In this document: piece by piece, positions 35,390 to 44,064 of the stretch
Layout: every line of letters begins with the position of its first letter
Position numbering within the stretch: the first letter of the stretch is position 1
Assembly (NCBI RefSeq): GCF_000721705.1
Contig: NZ_JOJL01000004.1
Span: 248,001-312,000, forward strand
Length of the DNA stretch: 64,000 bases
DNA from: Actinoplanes subtropicus
GTDB lineage: Bacteria; Actinomycetota; Actinomycetes; Mycobacteriales; Micromonosporaceae
Reading direction: 5' to 3'
The notes under the pieces: model-generated
Database searches by the model: none
The model's input: only the letters and a program-made list of their open reading frames with translations
What the model was told of the DNA's origin: nothing
Position numbers and translations under genes: made by a program

Positions 35390-37033
35390 ATGGCCGCGTC
35401 GTACGGAGCACCGGGCGTCTACATCGAGGAGCAACCCAGCGGCTCCATGCCCATCGAGGGGGTGGGCACCGCCGTCGCCGCGTTCGTGGGCTTCACCGAG
35501 CGCTACGACGCCGAGCAGGGCGACCCGACCGACCCCGCCGGTGTCAAACCGCAGCTGGTGACGAGCTGGCCGCAGTTCGAGCGGATCTACGGCGGGTTCG
35601 TGCGGGGCGCGATGCTGCCGCACGCCGTCCGCGGCTTCTTCGAGAACGGCGGCGGCAAGGCGTACATCTGCCGGATCCCCACCACCGAGGGCGACAGCCC
35701 GAACGGCGGCCGGCCCACGCTGACCCTGCCCTCCGCCGACCGGCCCGACACGCCCAGCATCCAGCTGTCCGCGATCGAGCCGGGCCGAAACCTCGAGGTC
35801 GAAGTGATCCCGCCGGCGCCACCGGCCCCGCCGCAGGAGGGCGAGGGCGGCGACGGCGGCTCCGGCAGCAACGGCTCCGGGGAATACACCCTGCGCGTGT
35901 ACGAGGGCGGTGCCCTCCGCGAGGAGCTGGGCGGCCTGCAGTTCAGCGGCCGCAGCACCCGGACCGTGGAGAAGACGGTCAACGACCGCTCCAAGTTCGT
36001 CCGCATCGAGGTGCAGCCGCTGCAGGGCGCGTCGCTCGCCGAGCGCACGCCGGCCGCCGGCCGCTACACCCTCGAGGTGCCGCCGGTGTCGAGCAAGTCG
36101 GTCACCCCCGCCGACCTGGTCGGCAGCGAGAGCGACCGGACCGGCTACCAGGGCCTCGCGATCGCCGAGAACGTCACCATGGTCGCCATCCCCGACCTGG
36201 TCACGGTGGCCACCCGGGACGACGGCAGCATCGACGAGGAGACGTTCCTCGGCGCGCAGAAGCAGCTGATCGACTTCTGCGAGGCCAGCCACAACAAGAT
36301 GGCCATCCTGGACACCCCGCCCGGGCTGAACGCGACCCGCGCCCTGGAGTGGCGCGCCCGGCTGGCCCGCGACTCGGCGTTCGGCACGCTCTACTACCCG
36401 AACGTGGTGGTCAGCAACCCGCTCGCCCGGCCCGGCGCCACCAACGGCGAGCTCTCCCTGGTGGTCCCCGCGGCCGGCCACGTGGCCGGCGTGTGGGCCC
36501 GCACCGACGCGGCCCGCGGCGTGTGGAAGGCCCCGGCCAACGAGGCGCTGCGCGGCATCGTCCGGCTCGAGTCCGACATCACCAGCGGCGAGCAGGACCT
36601 GCTGAACCCCGAGGGGGTCAACTGCATCCGCTCGTTCGGCAGCTACGGCACCAAGATCTGGGGCGCCCGCACGCTGGCCAAGACCGACCCGAGCTGGCGC
36701 TACATCAACGTGCGGCGGCTGTTCAACTTCGTCGAGGAATCGATCCAGCGCGGCACCCAGTGGGCCGTCTTCGAGCCCAACGACTACGACCTGTGGCAGC
36801 GGGTCAAGCGGAACATCACCTCGTTCCTGCGCGGCCTGTGGATGCAGGGGGCGCTGGTCGGCGCGACCCCCGAGCAGGCGTTCTACGTGCTGTGCGACGA
36901 GAGCAACAACCCGGCGTCCTCGGTGGACGAGGGCAAGCTCATCGTCGAGATCGGCATCGCGCCGGTGAAACCGGCCGAGTTCGTGATCTTCCGGATCAGT
37001 CAGTGGCAGGGCGGCGGCGCCGCTTCCGAGTAG
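35390..37033 (+). CDS. CIS contractile sheath protein
   Basis: 547 residues. 'YGAPGVYIEEQPSGSMPIEG', 'GTAVAAFVGFTERY' and the C-terminal 'YINVRRLFNFVEESIQRGTQ' and 'FRISQWQGG' are typical of phage-tail-like sheath proteins. An inserted domain with a Gly/Ser/Pro-rich linker lies near 140-175. It polymerises around the inner tube and contracts to drive it through a membrane. Only one sheath gene is present, unlike Photorhabdus PVC with three. ATG at 35390 is preceded by AGGGGG 8 bases upstream. Confidence 0.95.
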   Translation: MAASYGAPGVYIEEQPSGSMPIEGVGTAVAAFVGFTERYDAEQGDPTDPAGVKPQLVTSWPQFERIYGGFVRGAMLPHAVRGFFENGGGKAYICRIPTTEGDSPNGGRPTLTLPSADRPDTPSIQLSAIEPGRNLEVEVIPPAPPAPPQEGEGGDGGSGSNGSGEYTLRVYEGGALREELGGLQFSGRSTRTVEKTVNDRSKFVRIEVQPLQGASLAERTPAAGRYTLEVPPVSSKSVTPADLVGSESDRTGYQGLAIAENVTMVAIPDLVTVATRDDGSIDEETFLGAQKQLIDFCEASHNKMAILDTPPGLNATRALEWRARLARDSAFGTLYYPNVVVSNPLARPGATNGELSLVVPAAGHVAGVWARTDAARGVWKAPANEALRGIVRLESDITSGEQDLLNPEGVNCIRSFGSYGTKIWGARTLAKTDPSWRYINVRRLFNFVEESIQRGTQWAVFEPNDYDLWQRVKRNITSFLRGLWMQGALVGATPEQAFYVLCDESNNPASSVDEGKLIVEIGIAPVKPAEFVIFRISQWQGGGAASE

Positions 37034-37061
37034 TTCCGTCGTCGACTAGAGAGAGGCTGCT

Positions 37062-37493
37062 ATGCCTGATTTGATGGCTACCTTCAACTTCGTCCTGGAG
37101 ATCGGCGGAGTGGAGATGGCGAGCTTCCGCAAGTGCTCGGGCGTCGAGTCGGAGACCGAGACGATCGAGTACAAGGAGGCCACCAAGGACGGAAAGATGA
37201 TCATCCGGAAGATGCCCGGGGCGATGAAGTGGAGCGACATCACCCTGGAGCGCCGGATCGACGAGTCCAAGGCCCTCTGGGAGTGGCGCAAGCAGGTCGA
37301 GGACGGCGACATCGACTCGGCCCGCCGGGACGGCTCGATCGTCATCAAGGACTCGATGAAGGCCGAGGTCGCCCGCTGGAACTTCGAGCGGGGCTGGGTC
37401 TCCAAGTGGACCGGTGCCGAGCTCGACGCGGGGGCCAACGAGGTCGCCACGGAAAAGGTCGTCATCACGCACGAGGGGCTCCACCGGGCATGA
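37062..37493 (+). CDS. CIS inner tube protein
   Basis: 143 residues. 'TFNFVLEIGGVEMASFRKCS', 'VESETETIEYKE' and 'ITLERRIDESKALWEWRKQV' match the T4 gp19/Hcp-like tube family. It stacks in hexameric rings inside the sheath. GAGAGAGG lies 6 bases before the ATG. The stop overlaps the next start by 4 bases (ATGA). Confidence 0.95.
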   Translation: MPDLMATFNFVLEIGGVEMASFRKCSGVESETETIEYKEATKDGKMIIRKMPGAMKWSDITLERRIDESKALWEWRKQVEDGDIDSARRDGSIVIKDSMKAEVARWNFERGWVSKWTGAELDAGANEVATEKVVITHEGLHRA

Positions 37494-37849
37494 GCGGTTT
37501 GCAGACCGAGTTCCCCTTCACGCTGCCGAAGGGCTACGTCGACGACGACGGCACCCTGCACAAGACCGGCATCATGCGGCTGGCCTGCGCGCGCGACGAG
37601 ATCGAGCCGCTGCGCGACGGCCGCGTGAAGGAGAACGAGGCGTACGCGACCGTGATCGTCCTCGCCCGGGTGGTGACCCAGCTCGGCACGGTCGGCCGGG
37701 TCACCACGAAGACGATCGAGTCGCTGTTCGTCTCCGACTTCAGTTACCTGCAGGACCTGTACCGGATCGTCAACTTCCAGGACCCGAGCATCCTCGACAC
37801 GCTGGAGCCCGGCACCCCTTTCCCGCCGGCGTCGGTGGAGGTGGGCTAG
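37490..37849 (+). CDS. Tail-assembly-like protein (gpG-type chaperone position)
   Basis: 119 residues. 'FPFTLPKGYVDDDGTLHKTG' and 'MRLACARDEIEPLRDGRVK' match small CIS/phage tail-assembly proteins that sit just after the tube gene. It ends at TAG 37847-37849. Just before the stop, at 37816-37822, the mRNA has a C-CCU-UUC heptamer in slippery register, and the DUF6760 frame that follows is in the -1 phase. So a minor frameshifted product is possible. Confidence 0.8.
   Translation: MSGLQTEFPFTLPKGYVDDDGTLHKTGIMRLACARDEIEPLRDGRVKENEAYATVIVLARVVTQLGTVGRVTTKTIESLFVSDFSYLQDLYRIVNFQDPSILDTLEPGTPFPPASVEVG
37816..37822 (+). promoter_or_regulatory. Candidate -1 ribosomal slippery heptamer
   Basis: CCCTTTC in the X-XXY-YYZ register of the tail-assembly gene (codons ac[c cct ttc]). 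Shifting back one base pairs CCC and TTT in the new frame and continues without a stop into DUF6760. A GGAG lies 8 bases upstream and might act as a stimulatory anti-SD site. No downstream hairpin is obvious to me. Confidence 0.4.
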
Positions 37850-38016
37850 GGCACTACGCGCACGACGAGCTCTGGCAGGAGATCGCCTTCCTGGCGTACC
37901 ACCTGCACTGGGACTTCGATCGGCTGCTCGACCTGGAACACGGCGACCGGATCCGCCTCCTGCGGGAGGTGGGCGGCCTGAACGAACGCGCATGGCAAGG
38001 AGTGACGGGTGGCTGA
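37850..38016 (+). CDS. DUF6760-like small CIS protein, no start codon of its own
   Basis: About 54 residues are recognisable: 'HYAHDELWQEIAFLAYHLHW' then 'LLDLEHGDRIRLLREVGGLN', the compact helical DUF6760 type found between tube genes in CIS loci. In this frame there is no ATG, GTG or TTG between a point far upstream and the conserved domain; the upstream part of the frame simply overlaps the tail-assembly gene. It may be translated by -1 frameshifting from that gene, from a non-canonical codon, or be broken by an indel. Its stop overlaps the next gene's GTG start at 38009. Confidence 0.6.
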
Positions 38017-38464
38017 GGCGCACACGATCGATCCGCCCTTCGTCGGCAAGTTCATCTTCAAGATCGGCACGCTGCAGATCGGCGCCTTCACGGAGGTGAC
38101 CGGCCTGGGGGTCTCGATCGACGTGGAGGAGCTGCCCGAGGGCGGGCAGAACGCGTTCACGCACAAGCTGCTCGGCCGGATGCGCTGGCCGAACATCGTG
38201 CTCAAACGCGGCCTGACCGACTCGGACGCGCTGTTCACCTGGCTGATGCAGTTCTCCGGCAACGGCTTCAGCAAGACGAACACGATCACCGCGGAGACCG
38301 GCTCGATCAGCGTCCTGAAGGCCAACGGCAAGCCGTTCCGCACCTGGTCGCTGATCGAGGTGAAGCCGGTGAAGTGGACCGGGCCGAGGCTGGCGGCGTC
38401 CTCCCGCGACCTGGCGATCGAGGAGCTGGAGGTGTGCCACAGTGGCTTCACGGTCGCATCGTGA
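38009..38464 (+). CDS. CIS tube-like protein 2 (tube initiator/adaptor)
   Basis: 151 residues. 'DPPFVGKFIFKIGTLQIGAF', 'TEVTGLGVSIDVEELPEGGQ' and 'TGSISVLKANGKPFRTW' are the second gp19-like tube family member found in CIS loci, thought to join the tube to the baseplate/spike. GTG at 38009 has AAGGAG 8 bases upstream. It overlaps the downstream gene by 23 bases. Confidence 0.92.
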   Translation: MAEAHTIDPPFVGKFIFKIGTLQIGAFTEVTGLGVSIDVEELPEGGQNAFTHKLLGRMRWPNIVLKRGLTDSDALFTWLMQFSGNGFSKTNTITAETGSISVLKANGKPFRTWSLIEVKPVKWTGPRLAASSRDLAIEELEVCHSGFTVAS

Positions 38465-40865
38465 GCGCCCGCTGCGGCGAGCGCTCCGCTTCGTCGCCCG
38501 CCTGCTGCCCCGGCCCCTGAGGCCGGGGCTGCCCGGTTCCGGCGGGCGGCGAATGGGTGGCTCGCCGGGTGCCATGAGCTCTGCCGCCGGGCGGGGAGCC
38601 GGCCCATCGGCCGGCGCCGGGATAGCGGACGGGCTTCCCGTGCGGGCGCCCTGGTCGATCCTCCGGTGGTACAGGTCTTCTCGACAGCGCGCCGCGTTCT
38701 CCGGTGCGTCGCCGGGCGGGGAGACAGCACGGAGGGCCCGGGGACCGGCGCCGGGCTCGATCGGGCGGCGCTCGTTGCTGGGCGGTCCCGGGTCGTCACA
38801 CACCAGCGGCGCCATTCCGGGTGGGCCGGCCGGGAACGTCCGAGCCGGGATGCCGGTCGTCGGAGGCTCGGCGCGACGGCTGTCCGTGGCCCGGACGCCG
38901 CTGGTGGCCGGGGCGTCGCTGATCGGCGAGCCGGCGCTCGGTCCGGATGTGCGGCCCGGGCACGAGCTGGCGATGGGACCGGGCCTCGGGTCGTTGCGCG
39001 GGCCGGCGGGCTCGGCCGGTGTCGACGTCCTGGGTGGCGGGCGAGCGTCGTCCGCTGTCGCGGGTGTCCCGGCTGCCCGGACCGGCCTCGGCCCGGCGGG
39101 TGGCTCCGCAACGAGGAGCGGGCCGGGTTCCATGGATGGCTCGGCGGCGAGGGGCGGCTCGGGCCCCACGCGCGGTTCCGCGGGTCACTCGGGTTCCGCC
39201 GGCGGCGAGGGCATCGCGGGCGGCGGGACCATGCGCCTGCCGGGTGACGCATCCCGGCGCAACCTCGCCTCGCTCACGACCGGCGATCCCGCGCCGGTGG
39301 TCGGCGCCGGGCTGGCCGACGGCCTGCCGGTGCGCGGAGGGATCTCGATATCCGTCGAACCCGCGGCGGGATCGGCTCCGGCCATGCCGGGCGACCGGGG
39401 CTCCGCGACGGGACATTCCGGGCCGCGGGGGAGCGGCAACGCCTCGACGAGCCGCGAGCGTGACGCTGCCGTCGGGCGCGGTCCGGCGGGCACCGGCCCC
39501 ATGCGCGGCTCGGCGGGCAGCGCCTTGAAAGGCGTCGGCTCTCCGGCCATCGGCTCGGTGGGCAGCGGTTCGAAGGGCGTCGGAGGCGGCGGCGCGGGCG
39601 GATGGGGGCCGGGCGTCGTCGGGCGGGCGGGCTTCCGGGGCGTTGCCGGTCCGGGTGGCGTTGCCGGCCGTGGTTCCGGTGACGGCCCTGGCGGGTCGCT
39701 CGGCGCCGGAGTGTCCGGCGGGGCGGGCCTGCTCGCCGGTCCGGGTGGAGTGGGGCCATCGCTCGTCAGGCGACCCGTGGACGGGCCGACGGTGAGCGAT
39801 CCGGAAGGCGCCGAAGGTATGCGGGTGCTCGGGGCGGCCACGTTGCCGCCCGGGAACGTGCCGGATCCGACCGGGGCCGTCACCGTCGGCCCGGCGGTCG
39901 GGCACCACATCGGAGCGGGCACCCAGGGGCGCACTTCGGGCGTAGGCGCACCCGAAAAGGTAGCCACCGTCCCGAGCGCCATGGGCGCCACGCCGGGCCA
40001 GCGTTGGGAGACCGCCGTTGCGGCTCGGCCGTTGGAGGCGCCTCGTCCGTTGCCGGCCGCCTTCCACGCGATGGCGTCGGCGATCACCGGGCGGGCGCGG
40101 CCGCCACTGTTCACGACGGGACCCAACACCCGTCATGCGCTCGCGGCTGCCGGGGCCCTCGGAGCCACCACCGGGACGGTCGTGCACCTGCCGGCCGTGC
40201 CGACGGACGGGCCCGCGGTGTCGGCCGTGCTCGCGCACGAGTTGACGCACACCAAGAGTCCCGTTCGGCGGCCGCGGTTCCTCCTGGGCGGGGCCTCGGG
40301 GCTGCTCGACGACGACGAACGGCAGGCGCTCGCGGCGGGCCGGGAGCGGCTCGGCCAGGCGGCGACCACGGGTGCGGGGATCGTCGACTCGCTGCCGGTG
40401 GGCGGGGGCGGCATGGGTGCGGTCAGCGAGGTCGCCACGCGCGCGGCCCGGGCGGCCGTGATCGAGGCGTCCGGGAGCCCGATGGGCAGCGCCTTCTCGG
40501 GGGCGCAGGGCGCGGCGGCGGACGCGTTCTCCGGGTTGCAGGGCATGGCGGGCGGCGCGATGTCGGGGTTGCAGGGCATGGCGGGCGGCGCGATGTCCGG
40601 GCTGCAGGGCATGGCGGGCGGCGCGATGTCGGGGTTGCCGGGTGCCGTGGGCCAGGCGGCCGAGGGCGCGGAGTCGGCGGCGAGCGATGCCGCCGGCGGA
40701 GCCACCAACGCCGTCGGCGGCGCCCTCCGCTCGGCGACAGCGGCAGTGGGCGCGGCGGCGGGGGCCGCAAAACCGCTAGACCCCGATCAGGTCGTCGAGA
40801 TCGTCGAGCGCCGCCTGCTCCGCGAGATCGAACGCCGTGGCGGCAGATGGGCGGGGATCTTCTGA
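38442..40865 (+). CDS. Large Gly/Ala-rich CIS protein with zincin-like HExxH motif
   Basis: 807 residues. A basic N-terminus ('LRRALRFVARLLPRPLRPG') precedes a long low-complexity Gly/Ser/Pro/Ala region (about 25-530). A compact DUF4157-like segment follows, with 'AVLAHELTHTKSPVRRPRFL' (HELTH). The C-terminus has 11-residue repeats (GLQGMAGGAMS) and ends in the CIS-conserved helix 'IVERRLLREIERRGGRWAGI'. Such proteins occur at this position in actinomycete CIS loci; the job is unknown, and it might replace a tape measure or guide cargo. GTG at 38442 has GGAGG 9 bases upstream. Confidence 0.8.
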   Translation: MASRSHRERPLRRALRFVARLLPRPLRPGLPGSGGRRMGGSPGAMSSAAGRGAGPSAGAGIADGLPVRAPWSILRWYRSSRQRAAFSGASPGGETARRARGPAPGSIGRRSLLGGPGSSHTSGAIPGGPAGNVRAGMPVVGGSARRLSVARTPLVAGASLIGEPALGPDVRPGHELAMGPGLGSLRGPAGSAGVDVLGGGRASSAVAGVPAARTGLGPAGGSATRSGPGSMDGSAARGGSGPTRGSAGHSGSAGGEGIAGGGTMRLPGDASRRNLASLTTGDPAPVVGAGLADGLPVRGGISISVEPAAGSAPAMPGDRGSATGHSGPRGSGNASTSRERDAAVGRGPAGTGPMRGSAGSALKGVGSPAIGSVGSGSKGVGGGGAGGWGPGVVGRAGFRGVAGPGGVAGRGSGDGPGGSLGAGVSGGAGLLAGPGGVGPSLVRRPVDGPTVSDPEGAEGMRVLGAATLPPGNVPDPTGAVTVGPAVGHHIGAGTQGRTSGVGAPEKVATVPSAMGATPGQRWETAVAARPLEAPRPLPAAFHAMASAITGRARPPLFTTGPNTRHALAAAGALGATTGTVVHLPAVPTDGPAVSAVLAHELTHTKSPVRRPRFLLGGASGLLDDDERQALAAGRERLGQAATTGAGIVDSLPVGGGGMGAVSEVATRAARAAVIEASGSPMGSAFSGAQGAAADAFSGLQGMAGGAMSGLQGMAGGAMSGLQGMAGGAMSGLPGAVGQAAEGAESAASDAAGGATNAVGGALRSATAAVGAAAGAAKPLDPDQVVEIVERRLLREIERRGGRWAGIF
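40533..40631 (+). repeat. Three 33-bp tandem repeats in the Gly-rich CIS gene
   Basis: Units at 40533, 40566 and 40599 encode GLQGMAGGAMS each time. They keep frame and probably form a flexible or glycine-zipper-like stretch. Confidence 0.92.
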
Positions 40866-40899
40866 TGGGCCGGACAACGACGAGGGTGGGGGCGTTCTG

Positions 40900-41580
40900 A
40901 TGGCTGGGGTTCCGACGGCGCCGGTCAAGGCCGAGCTCCGGACCGAGACGAAAGAGGTCATTCCGCTGCTGTTCAACCCGGCGGAGCTGACCATCACCAA
41001 GTCTGCCTCGTGGAACGCGGCCGAGAGCAAGGGCAACAACGCGCCGCTGCTGAAGTTCTCCGCCGGGCAGCCGGGGACGCTCGCGTTGAGCATCACGCTG
41101 GACACCACCGACACCGGGGAGCCGGTCACCGTACACACCGACAAGCTTTTGAAGTTGGTCAGTGTCGATCCGAAGCTCCCGTCCACGGACAAGAGCCGGA
41201 ACAAGGCGCGGCCGCCGTGGGTGACCTTCAACTGGGGGACGCTGCAGTCGTTCAAGGCGGTCGTCGAGCGGCTGTCGCTGAAGTTCACCTACTTCGCCGC
41301 CAACGGGACGCCGTTGCGGGCCAAGGCCGACCTCTCCATGAAGCAGTACGAGGACGAGGCCGTCAAGCCGCTGCAGAACCCGACCTCGCACACCCCGTCG
41401 CTGCAGACCGTGCACCGGCTGAGTCACGGCGAGACGCTCGACCGGCTCGCCGCCAAGCACTACGCCGACTCGACCCGGTGGCGGCTGATCGCCGAGGCCA
41501 ACAACGTCGTCGATCCGCTCGCGCTGGAACCGGGCACCCTGATGATCATCCCCGAGCTGCCGGTGCGCCGCCGTGGCTGA
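40900..41580 (+). CDS. CIS baseplate hub-associated LysM protein
   Basis: 226 residues. The N-terminal domain 'VIPLLFNPAELTITKSASWN' and 'GTLALSITLDTTDTGEPV' is the CIS/T4 gp53-like part. The LysM module at the end ('TVHRLSHGETLDRLAAKHYA', 'WRLIAEANNVVDPLAL') is the standard partner. It clamps the spike/hub to the baseplate; in this setting LysM is often structural rather than peptidoglycan-binding. It overlaps the VgrG gene by 8 bases. Confidence 0.92.
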   Translation: MAGVPTAPVKAELRTETKEVIPLLFNPAELTITKSASWNAAESKGNNAPLLKFSAGQPGTLALSITLDTTDTGEPVTVHTDKLLKLVSVDPKLPSTDKSRNKARPPWVTFNWGTLQSFKAVVERLSLKFTYFAANGTPLRAKADLSMKQYEDEAVKPLQNPTSHTPSLQTVHRLSHGETLDRLAAKHYADSTRWRLIAEANNVVDPLALEPGTLMIIPELPVRRRG

Positions 41581-43234
41581 GGAGAAGCGCCGGCTCGACG
41601 GGGTGGTGATCTCGCTGGACGGGCGGCCGCTCGAGCCGGCGATGTACCCCCAGGTCGCGCTGGTCCGGGTGGAGGAGTCGGTGCTGCTGCCGGACTACTT
41701 CTCGATCCACTTCGACGATCCGCACTTCGAGCTGTTCGACAAGGGGCAGTGGACGATCGGGACGCGGGTCGAGATCGCCTTCCGCGCCGAGGCCGACCCG
41801 GTCGTGGTGACCACGGGGGAGGTGACCGCGATCAGCGTCGAGCCGGGCGCCTCCGGCCGGCACGAGCTGATCCTCACCGGCTTCGACCTCACCCACCGGC
41901 TGGCCCGGGTGGCGAAGTCGCGCAGCTTCCAGAAGGTCACCGACGCCGACATCGCCTCCCGGATCGCCGGCGAGTACGGCCTGGACGCCGACGTCGACGC
42001 GACCGGCGGCACCCACGACTACGTGCTGCAGGCCGGCGAGACCGACTACGCCTTCCTGCGCCGCCGCGCCGCCCGGATCGGCTTCGACGTCTGGGTAAGC
42101 GAGAAGAAGTTCTACTTCAAGAAGACCCCAAGATCAACGGCAACCCCGCCCAAGCTGGTGTACGGCAAGAACCTGTCCCGGTTCAGCACCCGGTTCAGCG
42201 CGGCCGAACGCAGCGACGAGGTGGAGATCCGTGGCTGGGACAACCTGGGCAAGGAGGCGATCACCGGCCGCTCCGACAAGACCGACCCGGGCACCGACGC
42301 GCCCGCCGCCCAGGAGTTGTCGGATGCGGCCAAGCGCGCGTTCGGCCGGGTCAAGCGCAACGCCGGCCAGTTCCCGATCAAGGACCAGGCCGAGGCGGAC
42401 GCGCTCGCCGGCTCGCTGATGCTGCGGGCCTCCGGCGAGGAGGCGGTGCTGCACGGCGAGGCGGCCGGCGACCCGCTGATCGGCGCCGGCGCCAAGGTGC
42501 ACCTCGAGGGCATCGGCTCCCGGCTGACCGGCGCGTACCGGGTCACCGGCGTCGAGCACTCGTGGGGCGCGGCCCATCCGTACCTGACCCGGTTCGTCTG
42601 CGGCGGCAAGGAGCCGGCCGGCCTCGCCGACCTGACCGGCGGTGGCGGTGGCGGTAGCACCCCCTCGGAGAAGCGCGGCTGGTCCGGCCTGGTCGTCGGG
42701 ATCGTCACCAACAACGACGACCCGGAGAAGCTCGGCCGGGTCCGGGTGAAGTTCCCGACCCTCTCCCAGGACGACGAGAGCGCCTGGTCCCGGGTCGCCA
42801 CCCCGGGCGGCGGCAAGCAGCGCGGCCTGCAGTGGATCCCCGAGGTCGACGACGAGGTGCTGGTCGGCTTCGAGCTCGACGACACCGCCCGCCCGGTGAT
42901 CCTCGGCGGCCTGTGGAACCGCAAGGACGCCCCGCCCGACCCGGGCGCCGTCGGCGGCGGCCAGGTCAAGCAGCGGATGCTGGTGTCCCGCAAGGACTCC
43001 CGGCTGGTCCTCGACGACGACAAGCCCTTCGTGGAGGTGAGCCTGGGCGGCTCGCCCTGCCTGCTGCGTCTGGAGCAGTCGGAATCAAAAGTCACTGGCG
43101 ACCAGAAGCTCGTCATCACCGCCACCAACGTCGAGATCAAGGCGACCTCGAAGCTGTCGCTCTCCGGCAGCCAGGTCGAGATCACCGCGTCCGGGCCGCT
43201 CACCACGTCCGGCAAGCCGATCAAGCTCAACTGA
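41573..43234 (+). CDS. VgrG-like spike protein (gp27/gp5-like)
   Basis: 553 residues. gp27-like hub domain: 'YFSIHFDDPHFELFDKGQW', 'LILTGFDLTHRLARVAKSRS', 'YAFLRRRAARIGFDVWV'. OB-fold and beta-helix of gp5 type: 'VVGIVTNNDDPEKLGRVRVK', 'QWIPEVDDEVLVGFE', 'PVILGGLWN', and a C-terminal triple beta-helix ('ATNVEIKATSKLSLSGSQVE'). A Gly-rich linker near 356-363 joins them. It forms the central spike under the tube. No C-terminal effector domain is attached. Start GTG at 41573. Confidence 0.95.
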   Translation: MAEEKRRLDGVVISLDGRPLEPAMYPQVALVRVEESVLLPDYFSIHFDDPHFELFDKGQWTIGTRVEIAFRAEADPVVVTTGEVTAISVEPGASGRHELILTGFDLTHRLARVAKSRSFQKVTDADIASRIAGEYGLDADVDATGGTHDYVLQAGETDYAFLRRRAARIGFDVWVSEKKFYFKKTPRSTATPPKLVYGKNLSRFSTRFSAAERSDEVEIRGWDNLGKEAITGRSDKTDPGTDAPAAQELSDAAKRAFGRVKRNAGQFPIKDQAEADALAGSLMLRASGEEAVLHGEAAGDPLIGAGAKVHLEGIGSRLTGAYRVTGVEHSWGAAHPYLTRFVCGGKEPAGLADLTGGGGGGSTPSEKRGWSGLVVGIVTNNDDPEKLGRVRVKFPTLSQDDESAWSRVATPGGGKQRGLQWIPEVDDEVLVGFELDDTARPVILGGLWNRKDAPPDPGAVGGGQVKQRMLVSRKDSRLVLDDDKPFVEVSLGGSPCLLRLEQSESKVTGDQKLVITATNVEIKATSKLSLSGSQVEITASGPLTTSGKPIKLN

Positions 43235-43263
43235 ACTGACCGAACCGAAGGAGAGGAGGGGCC

Positions 43264-43653
43264 ATGCCGCAACCCGCCGCACGCCAGAACGACCCGGTCA
43301 CCGGGACCGACATCCACATCCTCATGGTCCCGTCGCCCGGCGGGCCGGTGCCGACCCCCACCCCGCTGCCGTACGCCGGGCAGCTCGCCCTCTCCCTCTC
43401 CACCGACGTGCTGATCAACGGGCGGCCCGCCGCGACCCAGGGCAGCAAGTCCCAGCAGACCCCGCACATCCCGCCGTTCCCGTTCCAGCGGCCGCCGTCC
43501 AACCAGGGCACGGTGCTCATCGGGTCGCCGACCGTGCTGGTCAACGGCAAGCCCCTCGCCCGGCTCGGCGATCAGGTCGCCACCTGCAACGACCCGGTCG
43601 ACGCGCCGACCAGCGTGATCAGCGGCGGCTCGCCCGACGTGCTGGTGGCCTGA
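43264..43653 (+). CDS. PAAR-repeat spike tip protein
   Basis: 129 residues. 'MPQPAARQNDPVTGTDIHIL', 'DVLINGRPAAT', 'VLVNGKPLARLGDQV' and 'ISGGSPDVLVA' are PAAR-like motifs that fold into a pointed, metal-sealed cap on VgrG. An insertion with Pro-rich sequence ('IPPFPFQRPPS') is present. It sharpens the spike and may carry effectors. Preceded by GGAGAGG upstream of the ATG. Confidence 0.92.
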   Translation: MPQPAARQNDPVTGTDIHILMVPSPGGPVPTPTPLPYAGQLALSLSTDVLINGRPAATQGSKSQQTPHIPPFPFQRPPSNQGTVLIGSPTVLVNGKPLARLGDQVATCNDPVDAPTSVISGGSPDVLVA

Positions 43654-43656
43654 ACC

Positions 43657-44064
43657 ATGGCGAGCGACGACTTCATCGGCAACGGCTGGGCGTTCCCGGC
43701 CTCGATCAGCCGCAACGGCAGCGTCCGCCTGGTCACCGGCACCGAGGAGGTGGACGCGGCGATCCGGATGATCCTGTCGACCGTGCCGGGGGAGCGGGTC
43801 ATGCGGCCCGAGTTCGGCTGCTCGATGTGGGAGCAGCTGTTCGCCCCGCTGACCGCGAGCACGCTCGGCCTGATCGAGCAGGCCGTCCGGGAGGCGCTCG
43901 AGCGGTGGGAGCCGCGGATCGAGCTGGAATCGGTGGCGGCGGTCGGGGAGCAGACCACCGGGACCGTGCACATCACCGTCGCCTACCGCGTGAAGTCGAC
44001 GAACGACGTACGCAATCTGGTGTTTCCGTTCTATACGATCCCGACCGAGGAGCCGGTGTCATGA
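43657..44064 (+). CDS. Baseplate wedge protein gp25/GPW-like
   Basis: 135 residues. 'DVRNLVFPFY' and 'ILSTVPGERVMRPEFGCSMW' with 'EALERWEPRIELESV' are gp25 hallmarks. It starts sheath assembly on the baseplate. It begins 3 bases after PAAR and its stop overlaps the next gene by 4 bases. Confidence 0.95.
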   Translation: MASDDFIGNGWAFPASISRNGSVRLVTGTEEVDAAIRMILSTVPGERVMRPEFGCSMWEQLFAPLTASTLGLIEQAVREALERWEPRIELESVAAVGEQTTGTVHITVAYRVKSTNDVRNLVFPFYTIPTEEPVS

